A stretch of DNA of 62,994 nucleotides from Oceanicola sp. (GTDB lineage: Bacteria > Pseudomonadota > Alphaproteobacteria > Rhodobacterales > Rhodobacteraceae). Each line of letters starts with the position of its first letter. The stretch's first letter is position 1. Positions 38,408 through 48,344 of the stretch are shown here, in pieces. A program made the position numbers and the translations under genes. Below the pieces are notes generated by a model. That model saw nothing but the letters and a program-made list of their open reading frames with translations, was not told the origin of the DNA and ran no database searches. The stretch is taken from contig JAKVBK010000017.1 of NCBI GenBank assembly GCA_022447275.1, forward strand, positions 1-62,994, written 5' to 3'.

Positions 38408-39448
38408 ATGTCCGATACAGCCCCTGCCTCCAATCTCGAAAAGTTCACCCCGCGCGTCTTTTCCGGGATCCAGCCCTCCGGCGGTCTGACGCTGGGCAAT
38501 TACCTCGGCGCGATGAAACGGTTTGTGGACATGCAGGATGCTGGCACACATGAAACCGTTTACTGCATGGTCGACATGCACGCGATCACGGTCTGGCAAG
38601 ATCCCGCAGATCTGGCCCGCAACACGCGCGAGCTGTGCGCAGGGTTTATTGCATCGGGGATAGATCCAGAACGCTCGATCCTGTTCAACCAAAGCCAGGT
38701 GCCCGAGCACGCGCAATTGGGCTGGATCTTCAATTGTGTGGCGCGCATGGGCTGGATGAGCCGCATGACCCAGTGGAAGGACAGGGCGGGCAAAAACCAG
38801 CAGAATGCCTCGCTCGGCCTGTTTGCCTACCCGGCCCTGATGGCGGCAGATATCCTTGTCTACCACGCCACCCATGTGCCTGTGGGCGAAGACCAGAAAC
38901 AGCATCTCGAATTGACGCGGGACATCGCAATCAAGTTCAACAATGATTTCGGTGTGGATTTCTTCCCAGTGACCGAGCCCGTGATTGAAGGTGCGGCAAC
39001 CCGCGTGATGTCCCTGCGCGACAGCTCCAAGAAGATGTCGAAGTCAGACCCGTCAGACGCCTCGCGGATCAACCTCACCGATGACGCCGATGCCATCGCC
39101 AAGAAAATCCGCAAAGCCAAAACAGACCCGGAGCCCCTGCCGGAAACCCTTGAAGGCTTGGAAGGCCGTCCCGAGGCGCGCAACCTGATCAATATCTATG
39201 CCGCGCTCGCAGATCAGTCGGCCGAGGCCGTGCTCGCGGAATATGCCGGTGCGCAGTTCGGGCAATTCAAACCTGCGCTTGCCGATCTGGCTGTCGCCAA
39301 GCTGGCCCCGATCAGCTCGGAAATGGCGCGCCTCATGCAGGATCAACCCGAGATCGATCGCCTGCTTGCCCGCGGCGCCGAGCGTGCGCGCGAAATCGCC
39401 ACGCCGATCCTGAAGCGCACGAATGAGATTGTCGGCATGATTGGCTAA
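38408..39448 (+). CDS. trpS: Tryptophanyl-tRNA synthetase
   Basis: TrpS charges tRNA-Trp. The 346-residue class I synthetase has the HIGH-like segment [39 protein letters not shown], and the KMSKS loop [12 protein letters not shown]. The start at ATG 38408 removes a long unsupported extension read from an upstream codon in the same frame. A short GC hairpin follows the stop (39450-39465) but without a T-run. Confidence 0.97.
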   Translation: MSDTAPASNLEKFTPRVFSGIQPSGGLTLGNYLGAMKRFVDMQDAGTHETVYCMVDMHAITVWQDPADLARNTRELCAGFIASGIDPERSILFNQSQVPEHAQLGWIFNCVARMGWMSRMTQWKDRAGKNQQNASLGLFAYPALMAADILVYHATHVPVGEDQKQHLELTRDIAIKFNNDFGVDFFPVTEPVIEGAATRVMSLRDSSKKMSKSDPSDASRINLTDDADAIAKKIRKAKTDPEPLPETLEGLEGRPEARNLINIYAALADQSAEAVLAEYAGAQFGQFKPALADLAVAKLAPISSEMARLMQDQPEIDRLLARGAERAREIATPILKRTNEIVGMIG

Positions 39449-39449
39449 G

Positions 39450-39465
39450 GCGCTCCGCCGAGCGC
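39450..39465 (+). terminator. Short hairpin after trpS
   Basis: GCGCTC and GAGCGC arms with a 4-nt loop, one base beyond the trpS stop. No T-run, so weak as a terminator. Confidence 0.3.
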
Positions 39466-39686
39466 AGATGTCTGGTCCATAGCGGGCCAGTTTGGAGCCG
39501 CGGCGCACCGCCATCCGCGCAACGGAGCAGCGCCGCCGCAGGAAGCCTCAGGGGGTGATATGGGCAAAGACCCGCGTGCCCGCATCAAACCTGCATACAT
39601 TTCTGGTTTCCCGGCAGGCCATCACCGCTGGACCCTTCCTGCCGGCTTGGATAGGTTTCGCCCGAACAATCTGGGAGAGCACTGAC

Positions 39687-40550
39687 ATGGCCACCGGGAC
39701 CAACATCCGCACCTACTATGAAGGCACCTGGCATGATGGGGATGTCGCGATCATGCGGGCCGCAGATCACGGCATGTGGCTTGGCTCAACCGTGTTTGAC
39801 GGGGCCCGTCTGTTTGAAGGTGTCACACCAGATCTACTGGCCCATTGCGCACGGGTGAACCGCTCGGCCGAAGCCCTGATGATCACGCCCACGCACAGTG
39901 CCGAGGAAATGGTCGCATTGGTGCAAGAGGGTCTTGAGGCCTATGCGCCGGGCAGCGCGGTCTATATCCGCCCGATGTATTGGGCCATAGAGGGCGACGA
40001 ACTCGCGATCGTGCCGAAGGCTGGGGCCACGGGCTTTTCCCTGTGTCTGGAAGAAATTCCGATGGCGCCCGCGGGCAAAGCCGCAACGCTGACCCGCACC
40101 AAATTTCGCCGCCCCGTGCTGGAGGATGCGGTGGTAAACGCCAAGGCAGGCTGCCTCTATCCCAACAACGCCCGGATGCTGGTGGAGGCCCGCAACAAGG
40201 GCTTTTCCAACGCATTGGTGGCAGATGCGATGGGCAATGTTGCTGAAACCGCCACGGCCAACATTTTCATGGTGCGCGATGGCACGGTGTTCACCCCTGT
40301 GCCCAATGGCACATTCCTCGCCGGGATCACGCGCGCCCGGCATATTCAGAACATGCGGGCGGATGGGATGGACGTGGTGGAAACCGTTCTCAGCTTCGAG
40401 GATTTTGAAGCTGCCGACGAGGTGTTCATGTCTGGCAATATGATGAAGGTCACACCCGTGACAGCTTTCGACGAGGTGTCCTACCAGCAGGGTCCGGTGA
40501 CGCGCCGCGTCCGGGAGCTGTACTGGGATTGGGCCTTGTCAGACGGGTGA
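39687..40550 (+). CDS. Branched-chain amino acid aminotransferase family protein (class IV)
   Basis: This 287-residue PLP-dependent aminotransferase transfers amino groups between glutamate and branched-chain keto acids, as IlvE does. Motifs are DHGMWLGSTVFDGARLFEG, the cofactor lysine in DAVVNAKAGCLYPNN, and GNVAETATANIFMV with the phosphate-binding threonines. GGGAG lies upstream of ATG 39687. Class IV also includes D-amino-acid aminotransferase and 4-amino-4-deoxychorismate lyase; the sequence fits the branched-chain type best but substrate choice is not certain. Confidence 0.85.
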   Translation: MATGTNIRTYYEGTWHDGDVAIMRAADHGMWLGSTVFDGARLFEGVTPDLLAHCARVNRSAEALMITPTHSAEEMVALVQEGLEAYAPGSAVYIRPMYWAIEGDELAIVPKAGATGFSLCLEEIPMAPAGKAATLTRTKFRRPVLEDAVVNAKAGCLYPNNARMLVEARNKGFSNALVADAMGNVAETATANIFMVRDGTVFTPVPNGTFLAGITRARHIQNMRADGMDVVETVLSFEDFEAADEVFMSGNMMKVTPVTAFDEVSYQQGPVTRRVRELYWDWALSDG

Positions 40551-40557
40551 TCCGCGC

Positions 40558-41619
40558 TTGGAGGTGACACGCAAAGTGCCGCCCATCCCCCGGGCTTTGC
40601 TGCGCATGTTTCTTCTGTGCCTGCCCTTCGCGGCGTGGCTTGTTCCTTTGGTGTGGGCGTTGGGCTCAAATCCGCTATCCGCCCCTTTTGTTGCCCGCAG
40701 CCAAGCGGAGTTGTCAGCCAGCCTCACACGCCAGATGTCATGGGCACTGCAGCCGGAGCACCTGTTGCGCCGGATCGACGCCGCAGTGGCCGAAGGCGAT
40801 GTCCTGCGCCTTGAAACACTTGTTCAACTGGCCCAGGACGAAAGCGTCGAACTGGGGGACGCCCGCCAGAGAGCCGTGGCCGAAGTACGGGCTCAACACG
40901 GCGCAACGGACGATACGACCTGCCTGCAATGCGCCCTCGATATCCAAGCTTGCAGCACGCTTCAGCAAATGGGTACCTGCGCTTTGCCGTTCGAACTGAG
41001 CCCGCTCGGAGACGCCAATGCCCTGCGGCGCAACGCCGAAGCCTGGTGGTCCAACAGCGAGGTTGACCGGCTCGAAACCGCGCTTGCAACCGTCGGGCTG
41101 GGGGCCACGGGCGCTGCCCTTCTGAGCGGGGGAACCGCCGCAGTGATGGCCGCGCCGGTCAAACTTGGGGCAAGCGTGGCGCGGGTTGCCCGCCGGTTAG
41201 GCACCCTTCAGCCGGGGCTCATCTCCGGGTTGCGGCGGCTTGTCCCGGAGGGCAGCCCCCTCACCTCGCCGACGGCCCTGCGCGCCCTGCGCGGCCCCTT
41301 GGCAGAGATGGGCACGGTGGTTCGAAACACCTCTTTCGCCGACACGGTCGTTTTGCTGCGCCACGCAGACAGCCCCGAAGATATTGCCCGGCTTGCGCGC
41401 GTGGCAGAGGCACAAGGCCCCGCCACCCGGGCAACCTTCGATGTGCTGGGCAAAGGCCGGGTGTTTCGCACCTCTCTGCGCCTGAGCGACAAGGTAATCG
41501 GGGTCCTGCTGCTGGCGTGGCTCTGCGGGCTTCAGCTTGCAACCCTTGCAGCGGGCTGGGCCAGCCGGGCGGCATTGCGGCCCCTTGTGCGCATCGGCGT
41601 GACCCGTCTTGCCACCTAG
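40558..41619 (+). CDS. Membrane protein of unknown function
   Basis: This ~353-residue protein has an N-terminal signal anchor (MFLLCLPFAAWLVPLVWAL), a periplasmic region with clustered Cys (CLQCALDIQACSTLQQMGTC), Ala/Leu-rich segments in the middle (VGLGATGAALLSGGTAAVMAAP) and a last transmembrane segment (VIGVLLLAWLCGLQLATLAAG). No known domain was recognised. It starts 7 nt after the aminotransferase stop and is probably cotranscribed. The four to six Cys of the periplasmic stretch could form disulfides. Start uncertain: TTG 40558, GTG 40564 or ATG 40606. Confidence 0.55.
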   Translation: MEVTRKVPPIPRALLRMFLLCLPFAAWLVPLVWALGSNPLSAPFVARSQAELSASLTRQMSWALQPEHLLRRIDAAVAEGDVLRLETLVQLAQDESVELGDARQRAVAEVRAQHGATDDTTCLQCALDIQACSTLQQMGTCALPFELSPLGDANALRRNAEAWWSNSEVDRLETALATVGLGATGAALLSGGTAAVMAAPVKLGASVARVARRLGTLQPGLISGLRRLVPEGSPLTSPTALRALRGPLAEMGTVVRNTSFADTVVLLRHADSPEDIARLARVAEAQGPATRATFDVLGKGRVFRTSLRLSDKVIGVLLLAWLCGLQLATLAAGWASRAALRPLVRIGVTRLAT

Positions 41620-41754
41620 CAAACAGGCGGGGGGCAACCCTGACCATACTGCCGCAGCAAACTGGGCGATTGTCCTATGGGTGAAATGGATGCTTGCGAG
41701 AACTGCATTCGCGCATCAATACTGCTTCTCGAGCAAACAACCGGCAGAGGGCCC

Positions 41755-42207
41755 ATGCGTAAGTTCTTGGTCATATTGGATGACAGCCGTGAATGTTTGA
41801 ATGCGATGCGGTTCGCCGCCATGCGCGCTTCCAGCACTGGCGGGGGCGTGATCATCATGTCGATCATCCCCCCCGAAGAGTTCCAACATTGGATCGGCGT
41901 GGGCGATGTAATGCGGGCCGAAGCGCGGGAACGGATCGAAGCCCATTTCGAAGTGTTCGCGAAATGGATGCGCGACAAACAGAACATCGCACCGGAACTG
42001 GTTATCCGCGAGGGCGAAGGGGTCTCACAAATCCTGACGCAAGTGCGGGAAGATGCCGACATTGGCGTTCTGGTTCTGGGCGCGGCAGCCGATGGCGGGC
42101 CTGGCCCGCTGGTACAGGCGCTCATGCGTGAGTCGGGCTCATTGCCGATCCCGATCACAATCGTGCCTGGTGAAATGTCCAAGGACCGCTTGGAATCTAT
42201 CACTTAG
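41755..42207 (+). CDS. Universal stress protein (UspA family)
   Basis: This 150-residue single-domain Usp begins with the family's KFLVILDDSREC strand and ends with the ATP-binding-type loop GVLVLGAAADGGPGPLVQAL followed by PIPITIVPG. Usp proteins bind nucleotides and help cells survive stress; the exact role differs by paralogue. ATG 41755 follows AGAGGG at good spacing. The G-x2-G-x9-G(S/T) motif is only partly conserved, so ATP binding is not certain. Confidence 0.85.
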   Translation: MRKFLVILDDSRECLNAMRFAAMRASSTGGGVIIMSIIPPEEFQHWIGVGDVMRAEARERIEAHFEVFAKWMRDKQNIAPELVIREGEGVSQILTQVREDADIGVLVLGAAADGGPGPLVQALMRESGSLPIPITIVPGEMSKDRLESIT

Positions 42208-42408
42208 GCTGCGTCGATCGCAGATTCAGACAAGTCTGTCGTTTGACTGATTGAAGTGCTTGATTCAGGCATAGCTGCTGTTCAATCCGTGAAAAGCTCA
42301 ACCCCGGTGACCCTTCTGAACGCATATGTCGATCAGTTTCTTTGCCAAGTAGGCCACTGCCGACACCAGCCCCGCAGTGTCTCCGCTTGCTGCTCCCAGA
42401 CATCCAAA

Positions 42409-42423
42409 TTAGAATCATTCCAA
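42409..42423. promoter_or_regulatory. Candidate iron-responsive (Irr/ICE-like) operator
   Basis: TTAGAATCATTCCAA is an imperfect palindrome close to the Irr box TTAGAA-N3-TTCTAA reported for alphaproteobacteria. It abuts the -35 of the nfu promoter, where binding would block or activate RNA polymerase. Confidence 0.4.
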
Positions 42424-42427
42424 ATTA

Positions 42428-42458
42428 TTGACACTGACGGTGCGCGCCTGCATATACT
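42428..42458 (+). promoter_or_regulatory. Sigma-70-type promoter of the NifU-like gene
   Basis: A perfect -35 TTGACA (42428-42433) is followed by CATATACT (42451-42458), giving CATATA with 17-nt spacing or TATACT with 19. The start codon is 25 nt further on, with AAAGGAGAG as ribosome-binding site. Confidence 0.55.
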
Positions 42459-42482
42459 GTCTTAACTCAAAGGAGAGCGGAC

Positions 42483-43049
42483 ATGTTCATCCAGACCGAA
42501 TCGACACCCAACCCTGCCACGTTGAAATTCCTGCCCGGCCAGACCGTTCTGGAGATTGGAACTGCGGATTTCCCCTCGGCGGACACTTCTGAAAAATCGC
42601 CGCTGGCAAAGCGCCTTTTCGCGGTTGATGGGGTAACAGGCGTATTTTTGGGCCATGACTTTGTCACGGTCACAAAAGCGGATGGCCTCGATTGGGACCA
42701 CCTCAAACCCGCCCTGCTGGGCGCCGTGATGGAGCATTTCCAGTCTGGCGATCCGGTGATGGATGGGGATGGGGCCGGCAACGATGGCCACGCGAACAAT
42801 CACGACGAAGCGGATGCAGAAGTGGTCGGCCAGATCAAAACGCTGCTCGACACGCGGGTGCGCCCGGCTGTTGCGCAAGATGGCGGGGATATCACCTTCC
42901 ACGGATTTGATCGCGGCGTGGTCTATCTGCACATGCAGGGCGCATGCGCGGGCTGCCCCTCTTCGACACTGACGCTGAAAATGGGCATCGAAAACCTGCT
43001 GCGCCATTACATTCCGGAAGTGACGGAAGTCCGTCCTGTCGCGGTCTGA
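42483..43049 (+). CDS. NifU-like (Nfu) iron-sulfur cluster carrier
   Basis: This 188-residue protein has the N-terminal Nfu domain (MFIQTESTPNPATLKFLPG; DFVTVTK) and the C-terminal NifU-like domain with the cluster-binding QGACAGCPSSTLTLK motif (CxxC). Such proteins pass [4Fe-4S] clusters to target enzymes. It has its own promoter with an Irr-like operator. Possible clients in this window are the fumarase-like enzyme and the iron-sulfur subunit at 10-15 kb, though that is inference. Confidence 0.93.
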   Translation: MFIQTESTPNPATLKFLPGQTVLEIGTADFPSADTSEKSPLAKRLFAVDGVTGVFLGHDFVTVTKADGLDWDHLKPALLGAVMEHFQSGDPVMDGDGAGNDGHANNHDEADAEVVGQIKTLLDTRVRPAVAQDGGDITFHGFDRGVVYLHMQGACAGCPSSTLTLKMGIENLLRHYIPEVTEVRPVAV

Positions 43050-43154
43050 GCGGATTTAGCAGGCCGCCGCATTCTGTCCGCGCGGGGCCTGCACCATAGC
43101 GAGAAGCGGTTTGCCGCGCTCAGGCGGCAGATCGCACGGCTTCCAGGGCGCCCG

Positions 43155-43811
43155 ATGACCACCTCTCCCACAATTCTTGGCTTTGACACTTCAGGCCCGG
43201 CCGTGTCCTGCGCTCTGATGGTGAGCGGCGCGGTTTCGATCGCGCGCAACGAAGAGATGGCGAAAGGTCAGGCCGAACGTCTGCTGCCCCTGCTTGAAGA
43301 GGTGCTCGCAGAGGCAGGCGTGTCTTGGCACGCTCTGGACGCGATCGCCGTGGGCACTGGGCCGGGCAATTTCACGGGCATCCGGATCTCTGTTGCCGCG
43401 GCACGAGGGCTCGCCCTGTCGCTGGGCGTTCCTGCCGTCGGTGTCAGCATGCTTGAAGCGCTTGCTTTTGGCACCGATGCACCCGTGCTGTCTTGTCTCG
43501 ATGCGCGGCGGGACAGGCTCTATCTGCAGCGTTTTCACCCCACGCGCGCCCGTGGGCCGGAACTGGTGGCACTGTCTGACACAGATGATTGGGCCTTGCC
43601 CGATCTCACCTGCATTGGCCCCCCAGCGCAGGCGCTTGGGCGCGAACTGGGCCTGCCCATAGCGCACCCTGCCTTTCCACCAGCCGAAGCGCTTGTGCGC
43701 GTTGCAGCCACACGCTGGCAGACCGTGCAAACGCCGCCTGCCCCGCTCTACATGCGGGCCGCCGATGCGGCCCCACCGGCGGACCCGCCCCCTGTTATCT
43801 TGCCCTCATGA
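43155..43811 (+). CDS. tsaB: tRNA threonylcarbamoyladenosine biosynthesis protein TsaB
   Basis: TsaB is the scaffold partner of TsaD in making the t6A modification at position 37 of ANN-decoding tRNAs. The 218-residue ASKHA-fold protein has LGFDTSGPAVSCALM, ERLLPLLEEVLAEAG and DAIAVGTGPGNFTGIRISVA. It overlaps rimI by 4 nt (ATGA), the usual tsaB-rimI pair. Confidence 0.95.
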   Translation: MTTSPTILGFDTSGPAVSCALMVSGAVSIARNEEMAKGQAERLLPLLEEVLAEAGVSWHALDAIAVGTGPGNFTGIRISVAAARGLALSLGVPAVGVSMLEALAFGTDAPVLSCLDARRDRLYLQRFHPTRARGPELVALSDTDDWALPDLTCIGPPAQALGRELGLPIAHPAFPPAEALVRVAATRWQTVQTPPAPLYMRAADAAPPADPPPVILPS

Positions 43812-44221
43812 CACCGGCAGAGATGGCCCGCATCCATGCGGCGTGTTTCGAGACGCCGCGCCCCTGGAACGCCCGGGAATTTACAGAGCTGTCTGACGCA
43901 CCGGGCACCTTCCTGTGCCTTGCCCCCCAAGGGTTTTTATGGGGGCGCGTCGTTCTGGACGAGGCGGAACTGCTCACCCTTGCGGTGGATCCGGGTGCGC
44001 GAAGACAGGGAATCGGTGCAGCGCTCACCCGTGACTTCCTGCGCAGAGCCGCCGATCGCGGCGCAACCCGCAGCTTTTTGGAGGTGGCGGCAGACAATTT
44101 TGCCGCCCAAAGTCTCTATGCCGCACTGGGCTTCTCAGCCTCTGGCACGCGCCGCAATTACTATGCCAGCCCTGACGGTAAAAAGCGCGATGCACTGGTC
44201 CTGACACGTCCCTTGCCCTGA
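43808..44221 (+). CDS. rimI: GNAT-family N-acetyltransferase, RimI-type
   Basis: RimI acetylates the N-terminus of ribosomal protein S18; related proteins acetylate others. The 137-residue protein starts at ATG 43808 (MTPAEMARIHAACF) and has the acetyl-CoA loop VDPGARRQGIGAALTRDFL and the C-terminal FAAQSLYAALGFSASGTRRNYY. A longer frame extends upstream but overlaps tsaB, so the shorter start is used. Confidence 0.88.
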   Translation: MTPAEMARIHAACFETPRPWNAREFTELSDAPGTFLCLAPQGFLWGRVVLDEAELLTLAVDPGARRQGIGAALTRDFLRRAADRGATRSFLEVAADNFAAQSLYAALGFSASGTRRNYYASPDGKKRDALVLTRPLP

Positions 44222-44379
44222 CAACATGCCTGTCTATGCCCTCAATAGAGCAAAAACCGGTTGACCCCCTTGTTCCCCTGCGGCGTTATGCTGTGCAAGG
44301 GCTTGTATTGGCCCGCACTCAGGGTGGGATCCGGGCCAGCTGTGGCCTGACATCCCGCCGAACCAACAGGAGATCTGAA

Positions 44380-45375
<996 letters not shown>

Positions 45376-45383
45376 TCAGGCCC

Positions 45384-45406
45384 GTCCCCGCCCTCTGGGT
45401 GGGGAC
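45384..45406 (+). terminator. Hairpin after the BMP gene
   Basis: GTCCCCGCCC and GGGTGGGGAC arms (one G-T pair) around a 3-nt loop, 8 nt past the stop. The first of two consecutive hairpins in this gap. Confidence 0.5.
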
Positions 45407-45420
45407 ATGCTGAATCACCC

Positions 45421-45455
45421 AAGGGGGCCGCGCCCAATCAGGGGCCGGCCCCCTT
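45421..45455 (+). terminator. Second hairpin between BMP and ATPase genes
   Basis: Nine-bp perfect arms AAGGGGGCC (45421-45429) and GGCCCCCTT (45447-45455), followed by TCTTG. With the previous hairpin it probably gives an excess of binding-protein transcript. Confidence 0.6.
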
Positions 45456-45708
45456 TCTTGTAGGGCAAAGCCATGGACGGCGAACCGCCTGCAAAACAGC
45501 CGATACCGTCGAAACCGGGCCTGCACAGCGCAGAGACTGTCGTAACAGGGCCTCGCAGACACAAGACACGCATTGTCAGGGCTTGCGCATGCGTGCATTT
45601 CTGACAAAAGACGAAGCAAAGGTGGTGTGCACAGCGCAGGGATTTGGCGTAATCAACGCGGGATATCCTACGTGACGGCCCCACATTCACGGGAACGGAG
45701 GACTGGGC

Positions 45709-47241
45709 GTGAGCGCACCGGCCATTGAGCTTAAGGGCATCTCGAAGTCGTTCGGGCCTGTTCAGGCCAATAAGGACATCTCCCTCTCTGTGGCGCGCGG
45801 TGCGATCCACGGGATTATTGGCGAAAACGGAGCGGGAAAATCGACGCTGATGTCGATCCTCTACGGCTTCTACAAAGCCGATGCCGGAGAAATCTTCATC
45901 GGCGGCCAGAAAACTGAAATCCCCGACAGTCAGGCGGCGATTGCCGCTGGCATCGGTATGGTGTTTCAGCATTTCAAACTGGTCGAAAACTTCACAGTGC
46001 TCGAAAACGTGGTGCTGGGTGCCGAAGACGGCTGGAAGCTTGGTCCCTCCCTGCGAAAGGCCCGCCAAGAGCTGACCGCACTGGCCAAGGAATACGAGCT
46101 TAACGTCGATCCGGACGCTGTGATCGAAGAGATCGGCGTTGGCATGCAGCAACGTGTCGAGATCCTCAAGGCGCTCTACCGCAAGGCTGATATCCTCATC
46201 CTTGATGAGCCAACGGGCGTGCTGACGCCCACGGAAGCAGACCAATTGTTCCGAATTTTGCGCCGTCTGCGCGACGAGGGCAAAACGATCATTCTGATCA
46301 CCCACAAGCTGCGCGAAATCATGGATGCGACAGACACTGTCAGCGTGATGCGCCGTGGCAAGATGACCGCTACGGTAAAAACCGCCGAGACCAATCCGGA
46401 ACAGCTTGCAGAGCTGATGGTGGGCCGCAAAGTCTTGTTGCAGGTAGAAAAAACGCCGGCCAAACCCGGTGATGTGGTGCTTTCTGCCAGCAATCTACGC
46501 GTGGTAGATGACGCAGGCGTGGAGCGGCTGCGCGGTGTCTCTCTTGATATTCGTGCCGGTGAGATCCTCGGAATTGCAGGCGTTGCCGGCAACGGCCAAT
46601 CGGAGTTGCTCGAGGTGCTCGGCGGCATGCAGGCGGCAGAGGGCAGCCTCACTCTGAACGGCACAGATCTGGAACTTGTCGGACCACAGGCCAACGGGCG
46701 GGCGCGCCGCGCCCGGGGCATCGGGCATGTGCCCGAGGATCGCCAGCGCGAAGGCTTGATCATGGATTTCCATGCCTGGGAAAACAACGCGTTCGGCTAC
46801 CATGACGATCCCGCCTTCAACACGGGCCTGTTGATGAACAACCGGGCCTTGCGCAAAGACACAGAGAAAAAGATTGCGGAATACGACATTCGCCCCGCCA
46901 ACGCGTGGCTGACCGCGAAGAATTTCTCTGGCGGCAACCAGCAGAAGATCGTGGTGGCCCGAGAGATCGAACGCAGCCCTGATCTGCTGCTGATCGGCCA
47001 GCCCACACGCGGCGTCGACATCGGCGCGATCGAATTTATTCACAAGCAGATCGTGGCCCTGCGGGATGCTGGCAAGGCCGTTTTGCTGGTGTCTGTGGAA
47101 CTGGATGAGATCCTTGGCCTCGCAGACCGGATCGCGGTGATGTTTGATGGCCGCATCATGGGCGAGCGTGACGCAGGCGCGACCGACGAACGCGAACTGG
47201 GCCTGTTGATGGCCGGCGTGACAGACGAAGGGGACAATTGA
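45709..47241 (+). CDS. Nucleoside-type ABC importer ATPase (two nucleotide-binding domains)
   Basis: This 510-residue protein carries two fused ATPase domains as in the sugar/nucleoside ABC class. The first has Walker A GENGAGKST (~43-51), a Q-loop VFQHFK, and Walker B ILILDEPTGVL. The second has a degenerate Walker A GVAGNGQSE and signature-like FSGGNQQKIVVAREI. GTG 45709 has GGAGGACT just upstream. It energises uptake of the ligand delivered by the BMP protein and is immediately followed by both permease genes. Confidence 0.93.
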   Translation: MSAPAIELKGISKSFGPVQANKDISLSVARGAIHGIIGENGAGKSTLMSILYGFYKADAGEIFIGGQKTEIPDSQAAIAAGIGMVFQHFKLVENFTVLENVVLGAEDGWKLGPSLRKARQELTALAKEYELNVDPDAVIEEIGVGMQQRVEILKALYRKADILILDEPTGVLTPTEADQLFRILRRLRDEGKTIILITHKLREIMDATDTVSVMRRGKMTATVKTAETNPEQLAELMVGRKVLLQVEKTPAKPGDVVLSASNLRVVDDAGVERLRGVSLDIRAGEILGIAGVAGNGQSELLEVLGGMQAAEGSLTLNGTDLELVGPQANGRARRARGIGHVPEDRQREGLIMDFHAWENNAFGYHDDPAFNTGLLMNNRALRKDTEKKIAEYDIRPANAWLTAKNFSGGNQQKIVVAREIERSPDLLLIGQPTRGVDIGAIEFIHKQIVALRDAGKAVLLVSVELDEILGLADRIAVMFDGRIMGERDAGATDERELGLLMAGVTDEGDN

Positions 47242-47242
47242 G

Positions 47243-48340
47243 ATGGACAAGATGCCAAACTGGGCAGACGTGGTCCTTGTACCTCTGATCTCCCTCTTTC
47301 TTGCTTTCGCCCTGTCCGGGCTTGTGATTCTGGCGATCGGTGAAAACCCGCTGGAAGCTTTGCAGATGATGGTAACCGGGGCTTTGGGGTCGACCTATGG
47401 CTGGGGCTACACCCTCTATTACGCGACGAACTTCATGTTCACGGGCCTTGCAGTGGCCGTGGCCTTTCATGCCCGCCTGTTCAATATCGGCGGCGAAGGC
47501 CAGGCCACGCTCGGCGGGCTTGGCGTGGCGCTCGTCTGCCTGTCTTTCGAATGGCCCCATTGGACATTGGCGTTGATCGCGGCAATGGCAGGCGGCGCCT
47601 TGTTCGGCGCGGCTTGGGCAGCCATCCCGGCCTGGCTGCAGGCCAAGCGCGGCAGCCATATCGTGATCACCACGATCATGTTCAACTTTATCGCGGCTGC
47701 TGTCCTCAACTACATGCTGGTCAATGTTCTGCGGCCCGATGGCGCCATGGACCCGGCCACCGCCCGCTTCCCCGAGGGCACAAACCTGCCGACGCTGCAT
47801 GATATGCTAGCTGTGTTTGGCATCCCGTTCTCGAAGGCGGCCCCGGTCAATATCTCGTTTCTGATCGCCCTGCTGGCCTGTTTCCTGGTCTGGCTGCTGA
47901 TCTGGCGCACGCGTCTTGGCTATGAAATCCGCGCCTTCGGCCATTCCGAAAGCGCGGCGCGCTATGCCGGGATTTCCGGCGTGCGGATCACCATGATCGC
48001 CATGCTGATTTCGGGCGGCCTCGCGGGGCTGATGGCCATCAACAACGTTATGGGCGAGGCAGAGCGGCTTGTGCTCAACTCCGTTGAGGGTGCTGGTTTC
48101 ATCGGCATCGCCGTAGCCCTGATGGGCCGCAGCCATCCCTTTGGCGTGGCTTTGGCGGCGATCCTGTTCGGCTTTCTTTATCAGGGTGGGGCCGAATTGG
48201 CGCTGTTCACCTCCATCCCGCGCGAACTGATCGTCGTGATCCAGGCCCTTGTGATCCTCTTCACAGGCGCGCTCGACAATATGGTTCGGATGCCGATCGA
48301 ACGGATTTTCCTTGCGCTCAACCGCCGGAAGGAGGGCTGA
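47243..48340 (+). CDS. ABC importer permease 1 (nucleoside type)
   Basis: This 365-residue inner-membrane protein has ten or so hydrophobic segments and the family's FHARLFNIGGEGQATLGGL and GFIGIAVALMGRSHPFGV segments, as in BPL/NupB permeases. It starts 1 nt after the ATPase stop. With permease 2 it forms the heterodimeric channel. Confidence 0.93.
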   Translation: MDKMPNWADVVLVPLISLFLAFALSGLVILAIGENPLEALQMMVTGALGSTYGWGYTLYYATNFMFTGLAVAVAFHARLFNIGGEGQATLGGLGVALVCLSFEWPHWTLALIAAMAGGALFGAAWAAIPAWLQAKRGSHIVITTIMFNFIAAAVLNYMLVNVLRPDGAMDPATARFPEGTNLPTLHDMLAVFGIPFSKAAPVNISFLIALLACFLVWLLIWRTRLGYEIRAFGHSESAARYAGISGVRITMIAMLISGGLAGLMAINNVMGEAERLVLNSVEGAGFIGIAVALMGRSHPFGVALAAILFGFLYQGGAELALFTSIPRELIVVIQALVILFTGALDNMVRMPIERIFLALNRRKEG

Positions 48341-48344
48341 TCAA

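Larger units (their letters stand above)
45376..45708. other. Intergenic region between BMP and ATPase genes
   Basis: 333 bp holding two hairpins near the BMP stop and the leader of the ATPase gene, which may have an additional promoter. Frames on the minus strand here are not supported by ribosome-binding sites or motifs. Confidence 0.5.

Noticed and set aside
42256-42465. 69-codon plus-strand frame upstream of nfu
   Set aside because: It runs over the Irr-like box and the promoter of nfu, has no ribosome-binding site and no motif.
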